Assembly (NCBI GenBank): GCA_024742735.1
Contig: JANSXV010000001.1
Location: forward strand, 248,001-312,000
Origin: Alphaproteobacteria bacterium
GTDB taxonomy: Bacteria > Pseudomonadota > Alphaproteobacteria > Caulobacterales > Maricaulaceae
Length of the DNA: 64,000 bases
Direction of reading: 5' to 3'
The position numbers were made by a program, and so were the translations under genes. This document shows positions 16,407 through 27,330 of this stretch, piece after piece (the first letter of the stretch is position 1; every line of letters starts with the position of its first letter). The notes beneath the pieces are model-generated. The model saw only the letters and a program-made list of their open reading frames with translations, had not been told where the DNA came from and made no database searches.

Positions 16407-19400
16407 CTAGAAGGTGAGGCGAATGACGAGCCTTCCGACATGGCGCACGAAACCGTCGCGGACATCGGCGTCATAGGCGAATGTGAACGTCGAGTAGTCC
16501 GATCCTGCGCTCAGACCGAAGCCGAGGAGGTAGCCGGAGCCGGGGATGCTGGACGAGCGCAAGGTGAAGGGCGAGCCGCTTTCACCAAAGCGCGCCGTCG
16601 TCTCCGCCGTCGCATCGGCGAATTCGCCCCGGTAGCCGAAACGCAGGTGCGGCGCCCACCAGGAGCGGTCGTCGCCAAAGCGGCGGATGATGTTCATCGT
16701 GGCCGCCGCGCTGAAGCTGGTGCTTTCGCGATCATCGACGATCAGGGCCAGTCCGGAGTTGGCGTCGTCCTCGGCGCTTTCTTCAAATCCGCTTTCAAAG
16801 AGCGTAAGCCAGGTCAGGCTCGCCTCGGGCCGCACGACCCAGGAGCCGAGCGTGTAATCACGGCCGGCGACTGCGCTGGCGGCCAGGTGCCAACCCGACC
16901 ACTCGGCGGTGTTGACCGACGAAAAGTCCCCGATCAGCAGCTGGCGTTCCGTCTCGAAATGATCATAGCCGATGCCCAGCGAGCCGGAGACGTCGAACCC
17001 ACCGATCTCAGTCGCTGCATAGGTCCCAAGCTGGCCCGAGAGCGCGACCATGGGCTCGTCAAAGCCGTCAATCTCCTCGATCTCGCTGGCCGCGCCCACC
17101 AGGGTCACGCCGACGGCGTAGAAGGGGCCGATGGGCCGGTCGAGGCCGATCGCCAGGCCCACGCCCTGGCCGCGATAGCCGGGTCCGAACGCCCCGCCGG
17201 CGCGGTCGGCGAAATAGCCGAACTCCTGGGCCCAGACGCCCGCCATGTCATCGGGTGCAAGGCGCGCATTGCGCAGGCGCGCCGACAGCGCGCCGCTGGC
17301 GGCGTCATTATTGGCCAGGGCGAACTGGATGGCGCTCGCCGCGTACTCAGGAAGCAGCTGATTGTAACCGTTGAAGAAGTCTTCAGCGGACCGAATTCCG
17401 GCGAAGGCGGCCCCGACCGCCTCTGCGGCCTGAAGCGCGGCGAAGGCCTCTTCGTAGGCGGCGGCCTGATTGGCGTTCATGCCCAGCTCTTCGGCGGTCT
17501 TGCGCGTGAGCGAGAGCACCAGCGTGTTCGCATCCGTCGGCGAGCGCTGGATCTGGGCGTTGTAAAGATAGGGCGCTTCAGTCGCGGTGAGCGTGGCCTC
17601 GTTATCGATCGTGAGCTGGCCGGCGGACACCACCTCGAACTCCCCGCCGTCGATGAGGGTTCCAAGGCTGACGGCCAGCTCCGACCCGGCGGCGAAGGTG
17701 ATGCCGCCGGACGCGATCATGAAGGCGTCCGGGCGTTGGTCGACATCGATCACGATGTCCAGATTGCCGCCATCATTGAACAGGGCTTCGGTCAGTCTGA
17801 GGCTTTCCTCACCGGACAGTGTGATGCGGCCATCGGTGACTTCCAGGGTCAGCTGCCCATCTGAATCGTTGATGGCGCCGGTGATGCTGGCCCCGTTCAG
17901 GATCAGGCGATCCACGCCGGCCCCGAACCGGACATCTCCGTCGAGCGTTCCGGCCTGCAGATCGAGCGTGTCGTCTCCGTCGCCGAACAGCACGTCGCCG
18001 ACGATCGCCGGCGTGGTCGAAGTCGCGTCGCCGTTCTCATCCAGGGCCTGGGTCTGCCGGATCGTGAGGCCGCCGCCATGGTTTCGGGCGTCAACGGCGA
18101 TCAGCGCCGGCGCCTCACGGTCAGCAAGATCTTCCGGAGCCGTGCCGAACAAGGAGGCCACAATCGTGCCGGTGTTATGAATTTCGTCCAGGCTGTCGGA
18201 GTCGGCTCGAATCGCGACCGCCTCGGATGCCGTGGGATCCACGCCCGTCTGGACGTTGGCGATGATGCTGCCTTCCTCGTTCAACAGCCGGCGCAGCGCA
18301 GACTGAGCAGACAGGTGTACGGCAACCGCGCTTGCCTGACCGTAGCTGCCCTGAACTCCCGCCAAATCCGGGTCGTCGTCCGCGAACCCGTCCTCGTCAT
18401 ACCCGATGAGACCGCGCGCCGCGATCACCCCGTTATTCTGGAGGGTGTCGGCCTGGGCGCCGTCGCCGAACTGCACGCCCATCGCATTCCCGTCGTACGC
18501 CGTCGAGATGATGCTGCCTTCGTTGAGGAATCCATCGCCTTCCAGGATCACGGCGCGGATATCGCCCTGGTCGTCCCGTCCGGCGACCAGAAACGCCAGA
18601 ACGTTCTTGCCGTCGATCGTGCCCGCGGCGGTGATCGTGCCCTGATTGATCACCGCGTGGTCCAGCAGCTCCCGATCATCGTCGTCGTCTTCCTCACCGG
18701 AAGCCGCCAGGAAGTCATCGGGCAGCTCTGTGCGTCCGATGGTCAGCGTGTCGCCGGCGTCACCAGCGATCTCGACCGCAGTCCCGCCGCTGATGAAGTC
18801 GATCCCTGCCGCCCGGCTGAAAAATACGCCGTCAGTGACCGAACCGGCGATGATGATCGCCGAACCGGCGTTTTGAATGTCTTCGTCTTCAAGCTGGGCG
18901 GTCAGCAGTTCGCTGGCGCGCTGGCTGATGCGATACCCTGTTACGCGCAAGCCGGCGACAAAGCGCACGCCGCCTCCCACATCGCCTTCGATCGCAACGC
19001 CGTCGCCGCCCGGGACCAGCACTTCAGCGCGGGCGACCGAGACATCGCCCGTCACGCCGGCTTCGATCGAAATGGCGCGGGAATTTTCGCCCCGGACCGT
19101 GATGCGCCCGTCTGCTAGAAAGTCACCATCGATCTGCGTGACGGTGCGCACGCCGAAGCTGTCCTGACCCGCGACATTGGTCGAGGACGTCGCCTCCATG
19201 ATCACATCGCCGGTCACGCCGGACTGGCCGGGCGCCGCCGTCACGCCGTCCGCCGCCAGATTCCCGATCAGCAGTCCGGTCTTGTTGCTGTCGCGTGCGA
19301 AGGGGCCGTCCGCTTCAGGGTCCTCTGCGTCCGTCACGCCGTCGCCATCCACGTCGATGTCGCCCTCGGTCGCTGCGGCGGTGTAGCTGTCACCGAGGTT

Positions 19401-19757
19401 GATCGTGCCGCCATGGAGGATGTCGCCCGTGACGCCGTCCTGCATCTGGACGCCGATAGCTCCGTTCAGGTCGGTGTCATTCCCGTCCGCGTCGGTGTCG
19501 AGCACCTCGACACGGCCGCCTGACTCAATGGTCAGGGTGTTGTCGGAGTTGACAGTCACGGCCGGAGCGGCGGGGTTGCGCAACTGCACGCGGCCGGTCG
19601 ATCCGATGATCAGGTTGGCCGGAGCGCCATTATTCGCGGTCGCCGTATCGACCGGTTCTTCGCGCGTATCGTCGATCGTCTCCTCGGGCTCCTGGGCGAA
19701 AGCCGGCGAAGCGGCCAGGGCGAGGATGGAAGCGGCGGCGAACAGGCTGCGGCGCAT
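16407..19757 (-). CDS. Autotransporter (type Va) outer-membrane protein
   Basis: A 1116-residue protein with signal peptide (cleavage after AFA, ~22), a ~750-residue passenger, an alpha-helical linker (NQAAAYEEAFAALQAAEAVG, then the NGYNQLLPEYAASA segment), and a C-terminal beta-barrel from about residue 840 (VWAQEFGYF) to the terminal aromatic RLVIRLTF recognised by BAM. The passenger is acidic, repeats short GxVTGDVxx and xNxGTIxA units expected of a beta-helix, and includes an EEDDDDD run near residue 357. Almost no cysteine is present. Function is likely surface display or adhesion; no cleavage site or enzyme domain is evident. Confidence 0.9.
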   Translation of the reverse strand: MRRSLFAAASILALAASPAFAQEPEETIDDTREEPVDTATANNGAPANLIIGSTGRVQLRNPAAPAVTVNSDNTLTIESGGRVEVLDTDADGNDTDLNGAIGVQMQDGVTGDILHGGTINLGDSYTAAATEGDIDVDGDGVTDAEDPEADGPFARDSNKTGLLIGNLAADGVTAAPGQSGVTGDVIMEATSSTNVAGQDSFGVRTVTQIDGDFLADGRITVRGENSRAISIEAGVTGDVSVARAEVLVPGGDGVAIEGDVGGGVRFVAGLRVTGYRISQRASELLTAQLEDEDIQNAGSAIIIAGSVTDGVFFSRAAGIDFISGGTAVEIAGDAGDTLTIGRTELPDDFLAASGEEDDDDDRELLDHAVINQGTITAAGTIDGKNVLAFLVAGRDDQGDIRAVILEGDGFLNEGSIISTAYDGNAMGVQFGDGAQADTLQNNGVIAARGLIGYDEDGFADDDPDLAGVQGSYGQASAVAVHLSAQSALRRLLNEEGSIIANVQTGVDPTASEAVAIRADSDSLDEIHNTGTIVASLFGTAPEDLADREAPALIAVDARNHGGGLTIRQTQALDENGDATSTTPAIVGDVLFGDGDDTLDLQAGTLDGDVRFGAGVDRLILNGASITGAINDSDGQLTLEVTDGRITLSGEESLRLTEALFNDGGNLDIVIDVDQRPDAFMIASGGITFAAGSELAVSLGTLIDGGEFEVVSAGQLTIDNEATLTATEAPYLYNAQIQRSPTDANTLVLSLTRKTAEELGMNANQAAAYEEAFAALQAAEAVGAAFAGIRSAEDFFNGYNQLLPEYAASAIQFALANNDAASGALSARLRNARLAPDDMAGVWAQEFGYFADRAGGAFGPGYRGQGVGLAIGLDRPIGPFYAVGVTLVGAASEIEEIDGFDEPMVALSGQLGTYAATEIGGFDVSGSLGIGYDHFETERQLLIGDFSSVNTAEWSGWHLAASAVAGRDYTLGSWVVRPEASLTWLTLFESGFEESAEDDANSGLALIVDDRESTSFSAAATMNIIRRFGDDRSWWAPHLRFGYRGEFADATAETTARFGESGSPFTLRSSSIPGSGYLLGFGLSAGSDYSTFTFAYDADVRDGFVRHVGRLVIRLTF

Positions 19758-19882
19758 GGCGGTCTCCGGTCAGGCGCAAATCAGCCCGCAGCATGCGGAC
19801 CTTAGGCGTTGGATCAAGTTACTAAAGCATGGCGCTCCCTGCGTCGATACGGGCTGGATGCAGGATACGGCTTAAATGAAAC

Positions 19883-19909
19883 GGCCGACCGCGGGTTTCG
19901 CGGCCGGCC
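19883..19909 (-). terminator. Probable intrinsic terminator after glnA
   Basis: Read on the minus strand, an 11-base GC-rich stem (arms 19899-19909 and 19883-19893, one mismatch, 5-base loop) lies 29 bases past the glnA stop and is followed by the T-rich stretch GTTTCATTT. The T-tract is interrupted, so efficiency may be moderate. The autotransporter promoter lies beyond it. Confidence 0.55.
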
Positions 19910-19937
19910 GGTCCAGCGTCTGTGACGCCCGAGGGCT

Positions 19938-21341
19938 TTAGACCTTGTAGTACAGGTCGAACTCCACCGGGTGGGGATGGTGCTCGATACGCTGCACCTC
20001 CTCCAGCTTCAGATCGATATAGGCGTCGATCTGGTCGTCATCCATGACGCCGCCCTTCTTCAGGAAGTCGCGGTCGGCGTCCAGCGCTTCGCACGCCTGG
20101 CGCAGCGAGTGGCAGACCGTGGGGATATCCGACAGTTCTTCCGGCGGCAGGTCATAGAGGTCCTTGTCCATGGGATCGCCGGGATGGATCTGGTTCTCGA
20201 TGCCGTCCAGGCCCGCCATGAGCAGGGCCGTGAAGGTCAGGTACGGGTTGCCGGCGGCGTCCGGGAAGCGGGTCTCCAGGCGCTTGGCCTTCGGCGAAGG
20301 CACGTGCGGGATCCGGATGGAGGCCGACCGGTTGCGCGCTGAGTAGGCGAGCAGGACCGGCGCTTCGAAGCCTGGCACGAGACGCTTGTAGGAGTTGGTC
20401 GAGGCGTTCGCGAACGCGTTGATCGCCCGGGCGTGCTTGATGATGCCGCCGATGTAGTAGAGGCAGGTCTCCGACAGGTCGGCGTACTTGTCGCCGGCGA
20501 AGAGCGGCTCGCCGCCTTTCCAGATGGACTGGTGCACGTGCATGCCCGAGCCATTGTCGGCGTAGACAGGCTTCGGCATGAAGGTCGCCGATTTGCCGTA
20601 GGCGGCGGCGACGTTGTGCACGATGTATTTATACATCTGCATGTTGTCGGCCATCTTGGTCAGCGTGTTGAACTTCATGCCAAGTTCGTGCTGCGAGGGC
20701 GCCACTTCGTGGTGGTGTTTTTCCGGCTGCAGCCCCAGTTCGGCCATGACCGAGAGCATCTCCGAGCGCATGTCCTGGCCTGAGTCGATCGGATTGACCG
20801 GGAAATAGCCGCCTTTGGGCCCCGGGCGGTGGCCCAGATTGCCGCCTTCGATCGAGGCGTTGGAATTATAGGGGCCTTCTTCAGAGTCCAGCTTGTAGCC
20901 GGTCTCGTTCTGCTCCGTGCTCCAGCGGACATCGTCGAATACGAAGAATTCGGCCTCAGGACCGAAGAACGCGGTGTCGCCGACACCGGATGCAGCCAGG
21001 AACTTCTCGGCCTTCTTCGCGGTCGTGCGCGGGTCGCGGTTATAGGCCTCGCCAGAAGACGGTTCGAGGATGTCGCAAAGAACAGTCAGCGTGGTCTGCT
21101 GATAGAACGGGTCGACCACGGCGGTGTCCGCGTCGGGCATCAGGGTCATGTCGGACTCGTTGATCGCCTTCCAGCCGGCGATGGAGGAGCCGTCGAACAT
21201 CTGGCCGTCTTCGAAGAAATCTTCGTCGACCATGTCGCGGTGGAAGGTGACGTGCTGCAGCTTGCCGCGCGGGTCGGTGAAGCGCAGGTCCACGTACTCG
21301 ATGTCTTCGTCCTTGATCTGCTTCAGGATTTTGTCAGACAT
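19938..21341 (-). CDS. glnA: Glutamine synthetase type I
   Basis: A 467-residue GSI that makes glutamine from glutamate, ammonia and ATP. It has the start-domain [11 protein letters not shown]-like motif ([18 protein letters not shown]), the ATP-binding [27 protein letters not shown], and the adenylylation loop with Tyr396 in DLYDLPPEE, so GlnE control is expected. The end, [11 protein letters not shown], is canonical. It lies 46 bases downstream of glnB on the same strand, the classic alphaproteobacterial glnB-glnA operon, with AAGAGGC as ribosome site. Confidence 0.97.
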   Translation of the reverse strand: MSDKILKQIKDEDIEYVDLRFTDPRGKLQHVTFHRDMVDEDFFEDGQMFDGSSIAGWKAINESDMTLMPDADTAVVDPFYQQTTLTVLCDILEPSSGEAYNRDPRTTAKKAEKFLAASGVGDTAFFGPEAEFFVFDDVRWSTEQNETGYKLDSEEGPYNSNASIEGGNLGHRPGPKGGYFPVNPIDSGQDMRSEMLSVMAELGLQPEKHHHEVAPSQHELGMKFNTLTKMADNMQMYKYIVHNVAAAYGKSATFMPKPVYADNGSGMHVHQSIWKGGEPLFAGDKYADLSETCLYYIGGIIKHARAINAFANASTNSYKRLVPGFEAPVLLAYSARNRSASIRIPHVPSPKAKRLETRFPDAAGNPYLTFTALLMAGLDGIENQIHPGDPMDKDLYDLPPEELSDIPTVCHSLRQACEALDADRDFLKKGGVMDDDQIDAYIDLKLEEVQRIEHHPHPVEFDLYYKV

Positions 21342-21387
21342 GACAGCCTCTTACTGTGACGGTGAGGGTGAGGTGGCGAGGCGCGCG

Positions 21388-21747
<360 letters not shown>

Positions 21748-21875
21748 TTACGCTTGGGGGCGCACGCAGACGGGAGCAAGCTGAAGCGCGCCGCCGGGGT
21801 GCTGCTTTCGATGCGGCGCCTCATGGGGAGGCGCCCTTGCACGTTTTGCAGGCGCCGCGCCGCAGGGAGGCCGCC

Positions 21876-23411
21876 ATGGATCACCGAACCGACATTCTGA
21901 CCGTCTCCGCCATGGGCGCGGCTGACCGCTACGCCATTCAGCAGGGGCGGTCCGGCGCCGCCTTGATGGACGCCGCAGGTGCAGGCCTGGCGCGCGCCAT
22001 CATGCAGCGGTGGGCCCCGCGCGCCTGCGCGGTCCTGTGCGGTCCTGGCAATAATGGCGGGGATGGCTGGGAAGCGGCGGTCCAGTTGCAGCGGGCCGGC
22101 TGGCCCGTGAGCGTGTTCTCCCTAGTCGATCGCAAGGCGCTGAGAGGCGATGCGGCGCGTGCGGCCGCCGGCTGGACCGGCCCGGTGGAGCCGCTTGAAG
22201 AGTGCGATCCGTCGCGATTCGGCCTGTTCATCGACGCTTTGTTCGGCGCCGGCCTTGCGCGGCCGCTGGACGGCGAAGCCCGGCGGCTTGCGGCGGCCTG
22301 CAATGCGCGGCGTGCTCACGGCGCCGTGACCGTCAGCGCGGATGTTCCCAGCGGGATCGATGGTGACATGGCGCGCTCAGATGGTCCGGTGTTCAAGGCC
22401 GACCTGACCGTGACCTTTCATCGCCTGAAGCCGGCTCACCTATTGCAGCCCGGCCGGGCTGAATGCGGCGAGATCGTTCTGGTCGACATCGGCGTTCCCG
22501 ACGGCTGGCGCGATGCGGCGCAGCCGTGCGCGCAGATCAACGCGCCGGAGCTGTGGCCGAAGGTTTGCGGTGATCAGGCGGTCGACGCGCACAAGCACAG
22601 CCGGGGCCGGCTGTGCGTCTTGTCCGGTCCGGCTGGCGCCAGCGGCGCGGCGCGTCTGGCGGGTTCGGCCGGCCTGACGGGCGGGGCGGGCTTCGTCACG
22701 CTGCTCTGCCCGCCCGGAGCGCTGGAAGAGGTCGCGGCTGCGAGCCGGTCGCTTGTGGCGCGCGGTTTCGATCCGGCAGGCGATTTCAGACACATTCTGG
22801 AGGATCATCGCGCCAGTGCGGCGGTGCTGGGACCCGGCGCCGGCGTCGCGGAGTCGACTCGCGCGCGCGTGCTCGCGGCGCTTGAGACTCACCGGCCGCT
22901 CGTGCTGGACGCCGACGCTCTGACCTGCTTCGCCGATGAACCGGATGCGTTGTTCGAAGCGGTGAACGGTCCGGTCGTCCTGACGCCTCATGGCGGGGAG
23001 TTCGCCCGGCTCTTTCCCGATCTGGCGGGCCGCGACGATCTCAACAAGATCGAGGTCACGCGCGAAGCGGCGCAGCGGTCCGGAGCCGTCATCGTTCACA
23101 AGGGGCCTGATACCGTCATCGCTGCGGCGAATGGCGTGGCGAGGGTCAACGTCCATGCGTCCGCAAGGCTCGCGACGGCTGGTACCGGCGACATTCTGGC
23201 CGGTCTGATCGGGGCGCTTCTGGCCAGCGGCGAGGGCGCCTTCGATGCGGCCAGCGCGGCGGTCTGGATTCATGGGGATGCTGGGCGCCGGTGCGGACCG
23301 GGCGCGACTGTGGAGACGGTGCTGCGGCATTTGCCGTCCGCATTGGGCGCTTTGGCGCACCGGCGGGCGCGCATGGCGGCCTTGCATCGGATCGGGCCAG
23401 GGAGCGGCTAG
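21876..23411 (+). CDS. nnr: Bifunctional NAD(P)H-hydrate epimerase / ADP-dependent dehydratase
   Basis: A 511-residue repair enzyme for damaged (hydrated) NAD(P)H. The N-terminal YjeF epimerase domain (1-~215) shows GPGNNGGDGWEAA and FIDALFGAGL; the C-terminal ribokinase-like dehydratase domain shows KHSRGRLCVLSGPAGASGAA, LDADAL, VLTPHGGEFARL, HKGPDTVIAA and the ATP-site TAGTGDILAG. The chosen ATG at 21876 has AGGGAGG 6 bases upstream; the frame is open to 21837 but lacks a better start. Divergent from glnB. Malic enzyme follows on the same strand after 80 bases. Confidence 0.93.
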   Translation: MDHRTDILTVSAMGAADRYAIQQGRSGAALMDAAGAGLARAIMQRWAPRACAVLCGPGNNGGDGWEAAVQLQRAGWPVSVFSLVDRKALRGDAARAAAGWTGPVEPLEECDPSRFGLFIDALFGAGLARPLDGEARRLAAACNARRAHGAVTVSADVPSGIDGDMARSDGPVFKADLTVTFHRLKPAHLLQPGRAECGEIVLVDIGVPDGWRDAAQPCAQINAPELWPKVCGDQAVDAHKHSRGRLCVLSGPAGASGAARLAGSAGLTGGAGFVTLLCPPGALEEVAAASRSLVARGFDPAGDFRHILEDHRASAAVLGPGAGVAESTRARVLAALETHRPLVLDADALTCFADEPDALFEAVNGPVVLTPHGGEFARLFPDLAGRDDLNKIEVTREAAQRSGAVIVHKGPDTVIAAANGVARVNVHASARLATAGTGDILAGLIGALLASGEGAFDAASAAVWIHGDAGRRCGPGATVETVLRHLPSALGALAHRRARMAALHRIGPGSG

Positions 23412-23491
23412 CCGAAGCCGGGCTTTACGCATAGAAGCGCGGGCATCGACTCCCTCGCTCCACCCGCACGCACAAGCCCCAAGAAGCCCTC

Positions 23492-25768
23492 ATGTCCGAC
23501 ATCGACTCGAAACTCTCCAAAACCGACGAAGACGCGCTTGCGCTGCACCGCGCCGCGCCGGCCGGAAAGATCGCCCTGAAGCCCACCAAGCCCATGGCGA
23601 CCCAGCGCGATCTGGCGCTGGCCTATTCGCCGGGCGTGGCGGCGCCGGTTCGCGCGATCCACGAAAACCCCGACGCGGTCTATGACTACACCTCCAAGGG
23701 CAACACCGTGGCGGTGGTCTCCAACGGCACGGCGATCCTGGGGCTCGGCAATCTGGGCCCGGCGGCGTCGAAACCGGTGATGGAAGGCAAGGCGGTGTTG
23801 TTCAAGCGCTTCGCCGATATCGACGCCTTTGATCTGGAGATCGCCTATACCGACCCGGACCGGTTCGTGGACTGCGTGGCCGGGTTCGGCGACAGTTTCG
23901 GCGGGATCAATCTGGAGGATATCCGCAGTCCTGAGTGCTTCGAAATCGAGGCGCGGCTTCGCGAACAGCTGGATATTCCGGTCTTCCACGACGACCAGCA
24001 CGGCACGGCGATCATCGCGGCGGCGGGCCTGATCAACGCCTGCGCCCTGACCCACCGTAAGTTCGAAGACATCAAGGTGGTGCTGATCGGCGCGGGCGCT
24101 GCGGGTCTCTCCGTGCTGGAGCTGGTCAAATCCCTGGGCGTCAAGGACGAGCACGTCACCATCGTGGACATGCACGGCGTCGTCCATGACGGGCGCGAGG
24201 ATCTGCATGACCGTCTGCGCCGCCACGCCCGCAAGACCGAGCGGCGCACGCTGGCTGAAGCGATGGAGGACGCCGACGTCATGCTCGGCCTGTCGGCGGG
24301 CGGCATCGTCAGTGCGGACATGGTCAAGACCATGGCGGCCGATCCCATCATCTTCGCCATGGCCAATCCGACGCCGGAGATCATGCCGGACCTGATCAAA
24401 TCGGTGCGTTCAGATGCGATCATCGCCACAGGCCGGTCCGATTTCCCCAACCAGGTCAACAATGTGCTGGGCTTCCCCTATATCTTCCGCGGCGCTCTGG
24501 ACGTGCGCGCGCGCACGATCAATGAAGAGATGAAGCTCGCTGCCGCCCACGCGCTGGCTGACCTTGCCCGCCAGGATGTCCCTGACGAAGTCGGCGCCGC
24601 GAACAAGGCTGAAGGTCTGAAATTCGGGCGCGACTACATCATCCCGTCCCCCTTCGATCCGCGCCTGATCAGCTTCGTGCCTCCCTATGTGGCGAAGGCC
24701 GCCGTGGACAGCGGCGTGTCCCGGATCGCGGTGGAGGATGAGCACAGCTATCGCCGCTCGCTCGCCCGGCGCCTGGACCCGACGGCCACGCTGCAACAGC
24801 GCATCACCGACAAGATCAAGGGCGCCGGCAAGCGCATCGTGTTCGCCGAAGGCGAGGAGCCCAGCGTCATCCGCGCCGCCCACGCTTTCCAGTCCCAGGG
24901 GCTGGGCCAGGCGATCCTGGTCGCGCGCGATGATGTCGCCCGGGCGAATATGCGCGAGCTGGGCCTGCCGGAGGGCGAGCTGGAGATCCGCAATGCGCGC
25001 CTGTCCTACCGCAACGCCGATTACGCTGACTGGCTCTATGAGCGCCTGCAGCGGCGGGGCTATCTGCGCCGCGACGTGCAGCGCCTGGTGAACAACGACC
25101 GGAACGTCTTTTCCGCCTGCATGCTGAAATTCGGCGACGCGGACGGCATGGTGACCGGGGTGACCCGCCACTTCACCAACACGTTGTCCGATGTGCGCCT
25201 GGTGCTGGACGATGCGCCGGGCAAGCGCCTGGTGGGTCTTTCTGTAGCGGTCGCCGGCGGACGCACGCTGGTGATCGCGGACACCAACGTGACCGAGTTC
25301 CCCGATTCGCCTTGCCTGGCGGAGATCGCTGAAGGCGCGGCGGGCGCCGCCCGGCGCCTGGGCCTGTCCCCGCGCGTGGCCTTCATGAGCTATTCCACCT
25401 TCGGCAACCCGCCGGGCGACCGGACCACGAAGGTCCAGGAGGCGGTCGCAATCCTCGATCAGCGCGGCGCCGATTTTGAATACGAAGGCGAGATGGCGGT
25501 GGATATCGCCCTCGATCCCAATCATCACGCCGTCTACCCGTTCTCGCGCCTGACCGATGCGGCGAACGTGCTGGTCATGCCGGCGGTTCACTCCGCCTCC
25601 ATCGCCACGCGCCTGCTGAAGGCGGCGGGCGGCGCCACGGTGATCGAGGGCCTGCTGATCGGGCTGGAGAAGAGCGTGCAGATCGCCCGCGTCGGATCGC
25701 CCGTTTCCGACATCGTGAACCTTGCAGGCCTCGCCAGCTTTGATCTGACCGGGCTTGATGAGGGCTAG
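23492..25768 (+). CDS. maeB: NADP-dependent malic enzyme with phosphotransacetylase-like C-domain
   Basis: A 758-residue MaeB-type enzyme that decarboxylates malate to pyruvate. Malic domain: [12 protein letters not shown], the catalytic Tyr of [17 protein letters not shown], Lys of [10 protein letters not shown], metal ligands in HDDQHGTA, and the dinucleotide loop [12 protein letters not shown]. From about residue 430 a phosphotransacetylase-fold domain follows ([18 protein letters not shown] to the C-terminus), thought to be regulatory, binding acetyl-CoA, in this family. A short imperfect inverted repeat (GGACCGGC at 25768 with GCCGGTCC at 25801) lies after the stop but without a T-tract. 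Confidence 0.96.
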   Translation: MSDIDSKLSKTDEDALALHRAAPAGKIALKPTKPMATQRDLALAYSPGVAAPVRAIHENPDAVYDYTSKGNTVAVVSNGTAILGLGNLGPAASKPVMEGKAVLFKRFADIDAFDLEIAYTDPDRFVDCVAGFGDSFGGINLEDIRSPECFEIEARLREQLDIPVFHDDQHGTAIIAAAGLINACALTHRKFEDIKVVLIGAGAAGLSVLELVKSLGVKDEHVTIVDMHGVVHDGREDLHDRLRRHARKTERRTLAEAMEDADVMLGLSAGGIVSADMVKTMAADPIIFAMANPTPEIMPDLIKSVRSDAIIATGRSDFPNQVNNVLGFPYIFRGALDVRARTINEEMKLAAAHALADLARQDVPDEVGAANKAEGLKFGRDYIIPSPFDPRLISFVPPYVAKAAVDSGVSRIAVEDEHSYRRSLARRLDPTATLQQRITDKIKGAGKRIVFAEGEEPSVIRAAHAFQSQGLGQAILVARDDVARANMRELGLPEGELEIRNARLSYRNADYADWLYERLQRRGYLRRDVQRLVNNDRNVFSACMLKFGDADGMVTGVTRHFTNTLSDVRLVLDDAPGKRLVGLSVAVAGGRTLVIADTNVTEFPDSPCLAEIAEGAAGAARRLGLSPRVAFMSYSTFGNPPGDRTTKVQEAVAILDQRGADFEYEGEMAVDIALDPNHHAVYPFSRLTDAANVLVMPAVHSASIATRLLKAAGGATVIEGLLIGLEKSVQIARVGSPVSDIVNLAGLASFDLTGLDEG

Positions 25769-25853
25769 GACCGGCGGTCTTTCCAGCCCGGCCATGGATG
25801 GCCGGTCCGGTTCGGCCTAGTTTGCTGAGCGAGCTCGTATCGAAGGGAAGCCC

Positions 25854-27314
25854 ATGGCTGCTGGCCGGCAAGCGCGCGATCTGACTACCGGACCGGTCTT
25901 CGGTCATCTCTGGCGCATGCTGCTGCCCATGAGCGCTGGCATCATCGCCATGATGCTGGTCGGCGTGGTGGACGCTTACTGGGTGGGCAAGCTGGGCACG
26001 GCCCAGCAGGCCGCCGTGCAGTTCGTCTTCCCGGTCTCCATGCTGGTCATGAGCGTGGCCATCGGGCTGGGTTCCGGCGCGGCCAGCGTGGTGGCGCGCG
26101 CGGCTGGCCGCGGCGATGATGACCGCACCAAGCGCGTGGCGACCGATGCAGTGACGTTGTCCCTGATCGTCGTGACCATCGTCAGCGCTATCGGGATCAC
26201 GGTCATCGATCCGGTCTTCCGGGCCATGGGCGCGAGCGAAGCCATGATGCCCCATGTGCGCGACTACATGCAGATCTGGTTCGCCGGCATCGTCTTCGTG
26301 GTCGGGCCCATGGTGGCCAGCAACATCTTGCGCGCCCTGGGCGATGCGATCGTGCCGAGCCTGATTATGATCGGCGGCGCGGTGATCAACATGGCGCTCG
26401 ACCCGCTCTTCATCTTCGGCTGGGGGCCTGTGCCCGCCATGGCGGTTCAGGGTGCGGCGATCGCGACGCTGGTGTCGAACATGATCGTCTTCGTGGTGGC
26501 GATGGCGGTCCTGATCGTGCGCGAGAAGATCATCGACCTGTCCTGGCCCGGGTTTGAAGAAATCCTGTGGAACTGGCGCGAGATCGCCCGGGTCGGCGGA
26601 CCTGCGGCCGGGTCGAACACGCTTGGCCCTATCACCAACACCGCCGTGCTCGCCGCCGTGGCCGGTTTCGGTGAAGCCGCCGTCGCCGGGGTGGGCGTCG
26701 GCATGCGCGTGGAGGCCTTCTTCCTGATCCCGCTTTTCGCCCTGTCGGGCTGCATCGGCCCCGTCACCGGCCAGAATGGCGGCGCCGGCGCGACCGGCCG
26801 GGTGCGCGAGGCCTTCGCGAAAGCCTTCCTGTTCTGCACCGCCTGGGGGCTGGGCGTGGCTGCAATCCTGTTCGTCCTGGGCGATTATCTGGCGCCGCTC
26901 TTCCTGCCCAGCGCCGACGGGCAGGGCGTTGCGGAGATTTACTGGGACATCGCGCCCTTCGCCGTGTTCGGCTACGGCATCGCCATGGCCGCCAGCGCCG
27001 GGTTCAACGGGCTGGGGCGACCCTTGCTGGGCGTTGCGGTGAACGCCGCGCGAGGCCTTCTGCTCATCATACCCCTGGCCTGGGCGGGCGGCATGATCGC
27101 CGGAACCGCCGGCGTCATCTGGGGCATGTTCGCCGGCAATCTCATCATCGGGCTGGGCGCGGCGGTCTTCGTCCTGCGCTTCGCGCCGCTCACGGCGATC
27201 GGCGTGCGGGCAAGAGCGGCGAGGCCGGCTGAAACGCGCGCCGGTTCCACCGCGCCCGCTGTGGCTTTGAAAGACGGCGAGGGCGGTTCCCAACTGCGCG
27301 AGCCGGAAGAATGA
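25854..27314 (+). CDS. MATE-family efflux transporter
   Basis: A 486-residue inner-membrane protein with about 12 hydrophobic segments in two MatE halves. Conserved features are LLPMSAGIIAMMLVGVVDAYWVG in the first helix (written in family terms as helix 1), GLGSGAASVVARAAGRGD in the loop after helix 2, and GFGEAAVAGVGVGMRVE opening the second half. MATE proteins export cations, drugs or polyphenols using Na+ or H+. The ATG at 25854 has GAAGGGAAG upstream. The C-terminal ~35 residues are soluble and end in GGSQLREPEE. Substrate unknown. Confidence 0.92.
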   Translation: MAAGRQARDLTTGPVFGHLWRMLLPMSAGIIAMMLVGVVDAYWVGKLGTAQQAAVQFVFPVSMLVMSVAIGLGSGAASVVARAAGRGDDDRTKRVATDAVTLSLIVVTIVSAIGITVIDPVFRAMGASEAMMPHVRDYMQIWFAGIVFVVGPMVASNILRALGDAIVPSLIMIGGAVINMALDPLFIFGWGPVPAMAVQGAAIATLVSNMIVFVVAMAVLIVREKIIDLSWPGFEEILWNWREIARVGGPAAGSNTLGPITNTAVLAAVAGFGEAAVAGVGVGMRVEAFFLIPLFALSGCIGPVTGQNGGAGATGRVREAFAKAFLFCTAWGLGVAAILFVLGDYLAPLFLPSADGQGVAEIYWDIAPFAVFGYGIAMAASAGFNGLGRPLLGVAVNAARGLLLIIPLAWAGGMIAGTAGVIWGMFAGNLIIGLGAAVFVLRFAPLTAIGVRARAARPAETRAGSTAPAVALKDGEGGSQLREPEE

Positions 27315-27330
27315 AGGGGCGACCGTATCA

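Noticed and set aside
25768-25808. GGACCGGC/GCCGGTCC inverted repeat after maeB as terminator.
   Set aside because: The loop is 25 bases and no T-tract follows, so it is not a credible intrinsic terminator.
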